From Acinetobacter puyangensis (GTDB taxonomy: Bacteria > Pseudomonadota > Gammaproteobacteria > Pseudomonadales > Moraxellaceae): DNA of 64,000 bases. Under the pieces are notes generated by a model. It ran no database searches. It had not been told where the DNA came from and saw nothing but the letters and a program-made list of their open reading frames with translations. Location: contig NZ_OANT01000008.1 in assembly GCF_900096995.1 (NCBI RefSeq), positions 59,104 through 123,103 on the forward strand, given 5' to 3'. Positions 48,203 through 55,785 of this stretch are shown here, one piece after another. Made by a program: the position numbers and the translations under genes. The first letter of the stretch is position 1. Every line of letters begins with the position of its first letter.

Positions 48203-48292
48203 GGTGAGGTGTCCGAGTGGCTGAAGGAGCACGCCTGGAAAGTGTGTATACGTTTGCGCGTATCGAGGGTTCGAATCCCTCTCTCACCGCCA
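48203..48292 (+). tRNA. tRNA-Ser (anticodon GGA)
   Basis: A 90-nt gene with a long variable arm: GGTGAGG acceptor, D-arm GTCCGAGTGGCTGAAGG, anticodon loop CTGGAAA (GGA), T-loop GGGTTCGAATCCC, acceptor CTCACC, G, encoded CCA. It is the integration target: an integrase gene follows directly, and its 3' end is probably attL. Confidence 0.97.
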
Positions 48293-48324
48293 AGATTCAT
48301 TCCAAAGATGTCCGGTGGAATACG

Positions 48325-48359
48325 AAAAGGCTTAAGCTGCAAAGGTTTAAGCCTTTTTT
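48325..48359 (+). terminator. Rho-independent terminator after tRNA-Ser
   Basis: AAAAGGCTTAA (48325-48335) pairs with TTAAGCCTTTT, followed by more Ts, 33 bp after the tRNA CCA. Confidence 0.8.
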
Positions 48360-48404
48360 GTTGTCTCATGCTATCGGATGATATCTATTGCAATCCTGCT
48401 ATAG

Positions 48405-48457
48405 TTGGGGGTATAAATGGGGGTACATATTGATCCCCCCATTTTTTGTACCCCCAA
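48405..48457. promoter_or_regulatory. Nested inverted repeats just before the integrase gene
   Basis: Outer arms TTGGGGGTA (48405-48413) and TACCCCCAA (48449-48457). Inner arms ATGGGGG (48417-48423) and CCCCCAT (48436-48442). They lie 23 bp before the integrase ATG, where the arm-type sites or the int operator of such elements would be expected. Confidence 0.55.
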
Positions 48458-48479
48458 ATCTTCTCCAGGATATGTAGTC

Positions 48480-49676
48480 ATGCTCACAGATGCCAAAGTC
48501 AGAAAGATCAAACCATCAGAAAAGAAAACCCGTTATGCTGATGAAAAAGGCATGTATTTGGAGGTTACACCATCAGGTGGTATGTATTGGCGTATGAAAT
48601 TTCGTCTTAATGGCAAAGAGAATATTTTTAGTATTGGCATATACCCTGAAACCACACTTGCACAGGCAAGAAGGATTCGAGATGAAGCACGGTTACAAAT
48701 AAAAGATGGAGTTAATCCAAATGAAGCGAAAAAACAAAAGAAACAGCAAGTAGATGAAAATCTCCTCTTTAAAGCTCTTGCAATGGAATGGATGGAAGAC
48801 CGTAAGGCAGTGATAAAAGAGGCTACTTATTTACGTGATTTATCTGTATTTGAAAAAGACCTGTTTCCTTTTATTGGGCAAACTCCAATAGACCAGCTCA
48901 AAGGTAAAGATATTCTTGCTTGTGCGAAAAGAATTGAGGAACGTGGTGCTCAAGAAATGGCTAAACGCTCAATCCCTCTGGCTGGACGTATCTTTCGCTT
49001 TGCGATACGAAAGGGCATCATTGAAAATGATCCGACACCTCATCTTCAGGAAGCCTTAAAGCCACGTAAAGTAAAACATATGGCAAGACTTGATATCTCT
49101 GAATTCCCAGCTTTTATTGAGCGCATGGATCGCTATCACGGTAATATTATTATCAAATCTGCATTACAACTGATGACACTTACATTTGTCAGAACAGCAG
49201 AACTAAGATTAATGGAGTGGGAAGAAATCAATTTTGAAGAGAAATTATGGCGTATCCCTGCCGATAAAATGAAAATGGCTTTACCCCATATCGTACCACT
49301 GTCCACTCAAGCTATTGAAATTGTTGAGGCATTGAAACCAATTACAGGGCACAAGCAATATGTGTTCTATAATCATAGTACAGCTAAACCGATGAGCAGT
49401 AATGCGCTTTTATGCGCAATTCGTACAATGGGATATAACGGGAAGATGACCGGACACGGTTTTCGTGGACTGGCTTCAACAACACTTCACGAACAAGGCT
49501 ATATGCATGATGCGATAGAAATCCAGCTTGCACACAGGGTAGGTAATGCCGTTTCTCAAGCCTATAATCATGCGCAGCATCTAGAATATCGTATCAAGAT
49601 GATGCAGGAATGGTCTAATTTTATTGATGGATTGAGGAGTAAAGTGATTTCATTTCCTAAACAAAAAATTGTATAA
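48480..49676 (+). CDS. int: Tyrosine recombinase/integrase (DUF4102, P4 type)
   Basis: A 398-aa integrase. The N-terminal arm-DNA-binding DUF4102 domain is MLTDAKVRKIKPSEKKTRYADEKGMYLEVTPSGGMYWRMKFR. A SAM-like core-binding domain follows. The catalytic domain has the first Arg in LTFVRTAELRLMEW, HGFRGLAS (HxxR), LAHRVGNAVS (second His) and the nucleophile Tyr in QAYNHAQHLEYR. It would catalyse integration at the adjacent tRNA-Ser 3' end. The start is MLTDAKV (48480); the open frame to 48417 crosses the inverted repeats. Confidence 0.94.
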   Translation: MLTDAKVRKIKPSEKKTRYADEKGMYLEVTPSGGMYWRMKFRLNGKENIFSIGIYPETTLAQARRIRDEARLQIKDGVNPNEAKKQKKQQVDENLLFKALAMEWMEDRKAVIKEATYLRDLSVFEKDLFPFIGQTPIDQLKGKDILACAKRIEERGAQEMAKRSIPLAGRIFRFAIRKGIIENDPTPHLQEALKPRKVKHMARLDISEFPAFIERMDRYHGNIIIKSALQLMTLTFVRTAELRLMEWEEINFEEKLWRIPADKMKMALPHIVPLSTQAIEIVEALKPITGHKQYVFYNHSTAKPMSSNALLCAIRTMGYNGKMTGHGFRGLASTTLHEQGYMHDAIEIQLAHRVGNAVSQAYNHAQHLEYRIKMMQEWSNFIDGLRSKVISFPKQKIV

Positions 49677-49933
49677 AATTTTTAGTAGAATAATATAAAG
49701 AACAACCAGCCGCTATGTCTAAGGAAGCTTAATTAAATTAACATAACTGATTCTGGTTTTGTATATCATGCAATTGTATATGAAGTCTATAATTTAAAGG
49801 GTATATCTAATAATTAGTCACAAAGTATTCCAGTAAAAATTCAAATTTGATATATTCTTAAGCTAACCCTGATCTTTGATCAAAGGATTTACATAGTGAT
49901 GTAGATGAAAGTTTATTTTAGTAGAAATTTATC
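49677..49933. other. AT-rich gap between int and the ATPase gene, with a lone XerD-like half-site
   Basis: No gene or terminator is evident. AATTAACATAA at 49736-49746 equals the reversed XerD arm of sites B and C exactly, but the sequence six bases further does not resemble an XerC arm, so this is only a half-site and may be chance. Confidence 0.3.
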
Positions 49934-52036
49934 ATGACCTTAGATATTAAAGGTGGTTTAAAAAATACTCCTCCTAGTGTAAACAGATATGTTGTTATTG
50001 AGGAGTTGCTAGCTAACGCTATTGATTCGTATTTAATACGTAGAAATGAAGACTTAAATCCTCCCAAGCTTTCTATCACTTTTGAAATAGAGTTTTATCA
50101 GAAATCATTATTTGAAGATGACGAATATGATTTGGCTATTTCTTGCTTGGATAATGGAGCAGGATTTGGTAATGCACAAGTCAAAGCTTTTATTACGAAA
50201 GATTCAACATTTAAAGATTACTTACAGATAGAAGGGCTTGGGAAATGTAAGGGTGCAGGAAGAATCCAGTTCTTTCATTACTTTGAATCATTAAATATCG
50301 ATAGTAATTATTTAGATACAAAAATTTTAAAACGTAGAAAACTATCTATAAACTCAGAAACGATAGAAGTTTCAGAATCACAATTCAATCAATATGATGT
50401 TGAATCTCAAGATATACATACAAAAATTACTCTTAAAGGTATCAAACAGAACGCATTTAAAAACTTTAGCGATATATCTATTCGTAACGATTTTTCAGCA
50501 CTTTCAATTAAAAATTATATTTTAACAGCATTTCTTCAGCGTTTTCTTCTTTTAAAAGATATAGTTGGAGAGTTTTCTATTGTTTTTAATGAAAATAATA
50601 ATAATAAAAAATCTTCCTTTGAAATTTCTTCTATGGACTTACCCACTCCTGTAGATACTAAAACAATATATATAAAATGTTCGCATAGTAATTCTATTAA
50701 ACCAAAATATAATCTAAAAATTACAAGGTATTCAATTACTTCATCTGAAAATATTAATTTACAACACGAAATTGCCCTCTGTGCAAATTCTGCAATAGTT
50801 TATTCTCTAACAAAAAAATTTTTCCGTACAGCATCTGATATAAAAAAACCTATTGATGGTCAATTTGAATTGATCCTAGTAGAAAGTGAATTTCTTGAAG
50901 GCAAAGTGAATCAGCAACGTGATGGGTTCAATATTCCAAAAGACTGTGGGAATGGTGAAGATCTTATTGATGAAATTTCAATGCAAGATCTCATTGAATC
51001 TCTAGAAGACTATGTCTATTTAATTTTAACTCCAAAAGATTTTGATAAGAATTCTTTAATAATCTCTACTCAGGAGAGATTTGGTATATCTCGGACAATG
51101 CTTGAAGAAACTAACATTAAAATTCACTACAGTGATACTGAAGAAAATATTGCCAAACGTGTTTTAAAAAAACTTCAAGATGAGATTGTCAAAGACACAT
51201 CAAACTTATTTGATATAAAACAGGAGGTACTAGAATTAGACCCTCGTAGTGAAGATTTTAGAACAAAAATTAACGATCTTTCTTGGAAATACACAAGTAC
51301 CCTCAAAAAAATGGATATGGCTAACTTATCTCAACTTGTGGTTCGCCGTTCCTCTATGATTGAAGTATTACGAAAGGCTGTAAAGCTTATGCTTGCTTGT
51401 CAAGATAAATCCTCTTGTGTCCGACGTGAAGATGAAAGAATAATTCATAATATTTTTTTTCCGACTGGAAAAAATAATACTGAAAGCATAGATCATGATA
51501 TTTGGATATTAAATGAGGAATACCATTATTTTGAGCATATAGCCTCAGATAAACCACTTTCATCATTTACATTTAAAGGTAATAAAAAATTATTTGAATC
51601 AGACATTGATGAAAGTTTGGAAGCTTTATTCAAAAAAAATAATCAAGACCATTCTAAAAAACGGCCTGATATTGCAATTTTCAATGAAGAAGGTTCTGCT
51701 ATTATTATTGAATTTAAAGCCCCTAATGAACCTCTTCAAGATCATATTCCTGATTTAGTCCAGTATTCTAGACTTCTGGCAGCAAAATCTGGTGGGAGAA
51801 TAAAAAAATTTTACGGTTACTTGATTGGTAATACATTAGATGAATCAAGAATGCCAACGCATTATGAGAGGTTTCCTAGTGGTGATGGATATTTTAACAC
51901 GAGCCCTATCATTAATCCTGAAACAAGGGCACCATACGGTGAATTATACTCTGAAATTCTTTTCTATGATCAGTTTATAGATCGAGCAGAAAAAAGACTA
52001 AATATTTATAAGAAAAAATTAAATATTGAGTTTTAG
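49934..52036 (+). CDS. GHKL (Hsp90/MutL-like) ATPase fused to a PD-(D/E)XK nuclease domain
   Basis: A 700-aa protein. The N-terminal GHKL fold has all Bergerat motifs: N box EELLANAIDS (23-32), G1 DNGAGF (73-78), G2 GLGKCKGAGR (101-110). The middle is helical. The C-terminal nuclease-like core is RPDIAIF...IIIEFKAP (Asp579, Glu593, Lys595), a PD-(D/E)XK signature. GHKL proteins of this kind (paraMORC/MutL-like) are known from restriction-modification loci. It converges on the methylase-helicase-GIY-YIG operon. Very AT-rich. A DNA-cutting, ATP-gated defence role is inferred; no known named system is recognised with certainty. Confidence 0.72.
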   Translation: MTLDIKGGLKNTPPSVNRYVVIEELLANAIDSYLIRRNEDLNPPKLSITFEIEFYQKSLFEDDEYDLAISCLDNGAGFGNAQVKAFITKDSTFKDYLQIEGLGKCKGAGRIQFFHYFESLNIDSNYLDTKILKRRKLSINSETIEVSESQFNQYDVESQDIHTKITLKGIKQNAFKNFSDISIRNDFSALSIKNYILTAFLQRFLLLKDIVGEFSIVFNENNNNKKSSFEISSMDLPTPVDTKTIYIKCSHSNSIKPKYNLKITRYSITSSENINLQHEIALCANSAIVYSLTKKFFRTASDIKKPIDGQFELILVESEFLEGKVNQQRDGFNIPKDCGNGEDLIDEISMQDLIESLEDYVYLILTPKDFDKNSLIISTQERFGISRTMLEETNIKIHYSDTEENIAKRVLKKLQDEIVKDTSNLFDIKQEVLELDPRSEDFRTKINDLSWKYTSTLKKMDMANLSQLVVRRSSMIEVLRKAVKLMLACQDKSSCVRREDERIIHNIFFPTGKNNTESIDHDIWILNEEYHYFEHIASDKPLSSFTFKGNKKLFESDIDESLEALFKKNNQDHSKKRPDIAIFNEEGSAIIIEFKAPNEPLQDHIPDLVQYSRLLAAKSGGRIKKFYGYLIGNTLDESRMPTHYERFPSGDGYFNTSPIINPETRAPYGELYSEILFYDQFIDRAEKRLNIYKKKLNIEF

Positions 52037-52142
52037 TCTGCATAGTACCTAAATAGAACCAAAATGATTAAAACAACTCCTATTAAATAACTTCAAACAA
52101 TAGCAAGTTCAATTGAGGTGATAGTAAAAGGAGGGCAAAATT

Positions 52143-53336
52143 CTAGTACAATTTGGCTGTAATTGGATCATAAGTCACTTGTGTAATAGTTTCATCCTTA
52201 ATTTTTTCGACAATTTCATCAATGATATTTATTGGCACCAAAAACCACTCTTTAGGTTTTACTGGGTTTCCGAATCTATCATCAATAGTAATATCAAGTT
52301 GAGCTGATTGTAGAACTTTATGAATAAGTTTTTCTAACCTATGCGGAACAAGATTTTCAGGGAGAGAATACGTTGCCACAATTTCAACATCAGCTAATAA
52401 ATATGTAGCATCTTTACGAGCTTCCTTAATACGTTTATTGACTTTCCCTGTAGTAACACCAATTTTATGGATAATATTTTTATTTTTCTTGATATAAGGG
52501 TGATCAGAAAGACTTTGTAATACATAAATTGAGCCACTTTTAATCTCAATTTCATTTTTTAGTTGAGGCAGATTTCCTGGATCAAATAATGGGCCTGTAT
52601 GATTCGCAACTAATATACGTCTTCCGGCTACATCTTCATTTAAGGCTTTTTTTAATGACCGCATTAACAAATTACTTTCAGTTCCATTGGAATAGATTGT
52701 TCTTAGTCGTGCATCATTTTCACCATTAGGGGCCTTAAAATATTCACCTATTTCTGCAACGTAGACAATTTGTCCATCCACAATAAACCAATCATGTAAT
52801 TCGATACTTGCATCTTTACCAAATGGCTTTGTAATCCGTAGTCCATTTTCTAGTTCTTTGGAGATTTGATCAAATATCCCTTTGAATACATCGAAGTCTG
52901 CACATGCTTTTCGAGTCGCTGTTAATTCATTTGCTTCACGTTCTTTTTGTGATCTAACATGTTGTAGTGCCATAATATTATCTTTACTTTCAACTTCAAT
53001 CCCTAATTCAGAAAGTAAGTCATCATCCTCTAATTCAGACATATCAGATGGTGTGGAAGTAGTGCTATTTAATAGATCATGTTGATCAAAGTGCTCTAGA
53101 AGAGATATGGCTTCAGGCAATTTTCTAAGTTGATCAAGCCTAACAGCATAAAGGCGTTCAAAAATATCAGCATCATTTGAGTTTGATGGAACTCTTTGGT
53201 TTTTTTCATAGAATTGAATAATTTCCTCAAACCCAGAGATCAAACGTTCTTCTTTGGCTGTATAGGTCACCTGTTCTACTGGTGCTATATCTATACCTAA
53301 TTCTGATAGTAAATCGTCATCAGAAATATCAGCCAT
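52143..53336 (-). CDS. GIY-YIG nuclease family protein with duplicated N-terminal module
   Basis: 397 aa. The C-terminal GIY-YIG (T5orf172/MUG113-like) domain is SGSIYVLQSLSDH (267-279), KIGVTTGKVNKRIKEARK (291-308), catalytic Glu in HRLEKLIHKVL (332-342), KEWF (362-365). Residues 1-90 resemble the whole neighbouring 90-aa protein. DDLLSELGI occurs at 7-15 and again at 105-113, where Met99 begins MSELEDDDLLSELGI like a second protein start. It looks like a copy of the small gene fused in frame to an ancestral GIY-YIG gene. Last gene of a four-gene operon, presumably its nuclease. Confidence 0.85.
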   Translation of the reverse strand: MADISDDDLLSELGIDIAPVEQVTYTAKEERLISGFEEIIQFYEKNQRVPSNSNDADIFERLYAVRLDQLRKLPEAISLLEHFDQHDLLNSTTSTPSDMSELEDDDLLSELGIEVESKDNIMALQHVRSQKEREANELTATRKACADFDVFKGIFDQISKELENGLRITKPFGKDASIELHDWFIVDGQIVYVAEIGEYFKAPNGENDARLRTIYSNGTESNLLMRSLKKALNEDVAGRRILVANHTGPLFDPGNLPQLKNEIEIKSGSIYVLQSLSDHPYIKKNKNIIHKIGVTTGKVNKRIKEARKDATYLLADVEIVATYSLPENLVPHRLEKLIHKVLQSAQLDITIDDRFGNPVKPKEWFLVPINIIDEIVEKIKDETITQVTYDPITAKLY

Positions 53337-53349
53337 AAAATTTACCTTT

Positions 53350-53622
53350 TTAACCTAATAGTTCGAACTTATCGAGATGGGTCACAACAGATCTCATTGC
53401 AGAGTTCTGCTTAATTTTTCCAAGACGAGATGCATATAGTTTTTCGAAAATATCTGCATCATCATTAAGGGATGGAACGCGTTGATGAGTTTCATAGAAA
53501 ATATTAATTTCTTCAAAACCAGAAATCAGACGTTCTTCTAACGGACTTAGAACCTTCGCAGATTTTAACTCAAGTTCGATTTCTAGTTCATCTAAAATTT
53601 GTTCATCTGAAAGTCGTTTCAT
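53350..53622 (-). CDS. 90-aa protein with a helicase-associated-like motif
   Basis: MKRLSDEQILDELEIELE...EERLISGFEEINIFYETHQ then RVPSLNDDADIFEKLYASRL. It matches residues 1-90 of the GIY-YIG protein downstream across its full length. The F-x3-x-R-V-P-x4-DA-x2-FE pattern resembles the helicase-associated (HA) domain. It lies between the helicase gene (16 bp away) and the GIY-YIG gene (13 bp). No known function; perhaps an adaptor that couples helicase and nuclease. Confidence 0.8.
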   Translation of the reverse strand: MKRLSDEQILDELEIELELKSAKVLSPLEERLISGFEEINIFYETHQRVPSLNDDADIFEKLYASRLGKIKQNSAMRSVVTHLDKFELLG

Positions 53623-53638
53623 TGCTTATTATCCACTG

Positions 53639-55783
53639 TCAAATACTAGCTTTCGCTTTTTCTTGTGCCTTAAATCTTGTAAAAGCAGCAACACCTTCCG
53701 CCATTCTTTTTTCCCAAGCATCTTGAGAATTCATATCTGGTAAACGACCACGTTCTTTTTTAAATTGCACTGCACGAATTGCTAAGTCTTTTGCCTCTAC
53801 AGGGCTTAGATTGATGCGCTTAGCAGAAATATGAGCTTGGACTTGACGCAGTGTAGCCTCATCCATTGCCTTTGAAAGTACAGCATAAGCTGATTCAAAT
53901 GGGTTGATATGATCGATTAAGTCAATATCGAGATCTCTGACATTTATAAACCTTTTTACGCCTTGAATAAAGGCTAAATTTGATTCAGGTTTGTTATCAG
54001 GATCTGTAAATTGGGGAGTAGTGCCACCAAGCGTTTCCTGTGCTTGTTCAAGTTCTTTCTTTGCTTGTTGAATTAAGTTGAAAGCTGCAATTGCATGCTG
54101 ACGAACAGCTTCTTGGTCTTCGGTTTCTAACTCTGGATATTTTTCCTGAACAATTTTACCCAATGCCAATTGTGTTAGCTCTTCTGGAACAATATTTTCT
54201 TGGTCGAATAAGCCTCGTTCGATTGCTGATTTATTCTGTACAAAAGCTGTGATGATCTCATTCAAATCTTCCTTGCAGATTCGATTAGCTTCTTCAGATG
54301 CGGGTTTTTTAAGGCCATTAATTTCAACATGGACTTGTCCTGTTTTATCATTAATACCTATATTACTTTTTCCTTTTTGATAACCGTCTTCACCATAATC
54401 AAAGCCATCTAAAGCACCTTGATCTTTGGGCGTGAACTCAAAACGAGGGGCAAGTACTTGTTCCATCAATAGACTTGCAGCAATCGCTTTTAGCATGTCA
54501 TTGACAGCCTCAACTACAAGCTTTTCTGAAGCATCTGGTTCAGCAATTAAATTGGTAAATTTAGCACGATATTTACCTTCGGCATCACGTGTAGCACGAC
54601 CAATAATTTGCACAATCTCCGTCAAACTACTGCGATAACCAATAGTGAGAGCATGTTCACACCAGATCCAGTCAAATCCTTCTTTGGCCATACCTAAGGC
54701 AATAATGATATCAACATGGTCACGATTAAAACGTTGCTTTGGATCTTTGAGTGCTGTTAATACTTTGGAACGCTTAGCTGCATCACTATCATCTACAAGG
54801 TCTGCAACTTTTAGAGTACGTTTGTTACCAGATTTGGTTGTGATTTCGACTAAATGAAATCCTGTCTCATCATCTACGCCTTTCCACGTGCCTAGCTCAT
54901 CCATGATATGTTCAACTTCAAGATGTTTACCAATTTTGGTACTTTCTTTAGAGTTGACGTTTGGGATATGGATAATCGTTTTTAGGCTAGGATCTAATAC
55001 TTTCATTACAGCATCGGTATATTTTCCTGTATAGAAGAAATAACCAATATCCAGTGCTTTTAAATAGCTATAACCATTTAATTGCTCATAGTAAGTATAA
55101 GTAACAGTCTCAAATTTATTTTCATCAGTTGGAGAGAGTACAGCTTCTGAATCACCCCTAAAATATGAACCTGTCATTGCCACAATATGAGCTTTATCAC
55201 GTTCAATAAATTGGCCTAATTGATTACCCAATTTATTATCAGGATTGCTGCTTACATGGTGGAACTCATCAATTGCTATAAGCCGATTGTCAAAAACTTC
55301 TACACCGAGTTCTTCCACTGCAAAACGAAAAGTTGCATGTGTACAAACTAATACTTTGTCATCACTCGTTAGGAATTCACCGACAGCCTTTACCTTTGAC
55401 TTAGCAACTTTTTCATCATCGGCATTTGGAGCATTGCATAAGTTCCAGTGTGGTTGTACTTTCCAATCTGCCCAGAAACCGGACTTAGTCAGTTCTTCAT
55501 CTGCGAAGCTACTGCCAATAGAACGTTCAGGAACGACAATTAAAGCTTGTTGAATACCTTGATGGGCTAATTTGTCTAGGGCAATGAACATCAATGCACG
55601 TGATTTACCAGAAGCAGGTGGAGACTTAATTAATAAGTATTGTTCTCCCCGTTTTTCAAAGGCACGTTCTTGCATAGGTCGCATGCCTAGCTCATTTGCT
55701 TTGTTTGATACCCCTGTGCAAGCAGTTTTGATAGAAACAGCAGGAACAGTCCGTTTATTTGTTGGATTTTCTGAAGTTGTCAT
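53639..55783 (-). CDS. SF2 DEAD/DEAH-box helicase (restriction-type)
   Basis: A 714-aa helicase: Q-like tip RPMQERAF (35-42), Walker A SPPASGKSR (54-62), Walker B IDEFHH (171-176), motif III MTGS (203-206), motif VI QIIGRATRDAEGKYRA (about 395). It resembles the type III Res/type I HsdR motor, without a visible endonuclease domain. The final 45 residues carry FKKERGRLPDMNSQDAWEKR, the same HA-like pattern as in the two downstream proteins. The start is 2 bp after the methyltransferase stop, so they are coupled. It likely translocates DNA for the operon's nuclease. Confidence 0.9.
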   Translation of the reverse strand: MTTSENPTNKRTVPAVSIKTACTGVSNKANELGMRPMQERAFEKRGEQYLLIKSPPASGKSRALMFIALDKLAHQGIQQALIVVPERSIGSSFADEELTKSGFWADWKVQPHWNLCNAPNADDEKVAKSKVKAVGEFLTSDDKVLVCTHATFRFAVEELGVEVFDNRLIAIDEFHHVSSNPDNKLGNQLGQFIERDKAHIVAMTGSYFRGDSEAVLSPTDENKFETVTYTYYEQLNGYSYLKALDIGYFFYTGKYTDAVMKVLDPSLKTIIHIPNVNSKESTKIGKHLEVEHIMDELGTWKGVDDETGFHLVEITTKSGNKRTLKVADLVDDSDAAKRSKVLTALKDPKQRFNRDHVDIIIALGMAKEGFDWIWCEHALTIGYRSSLTEIVQIIGRATRDAEGKYRAKFTNLIAEPDASEKLVVEAVNDMLKAIAASLLMEQVLAPRFEFTPKDQGALDGFDYGEDGYQKGKSNIGINDKTGQVHVEINGLKKPASEEANRICKEDLNEIITAFVQNKSAIERGLFDQENIVPEELTQLALGKIVQEKYPELETEDQEAVRQHAIAAFNLIQQAKKELEQAQETLGGTTPQFTDPDNKPESNLAFIQGVKRFINVRDLDIDLIDHINPFESAYAVLSKAMDEATLRQVQAHISAKRINLSPVEAKDLAIRAVQFKKERGRLPDMNSQDAWEKRMAEGVAAFTRFKAQEKAKASI

Positions 55784-55785
55784 GC

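Noticed and set aside
49736..49763. A further full dif-like site near the integrase
   Set aside because: The XerD-type arm is exact but the other arm does not match; kept only as a half-site.
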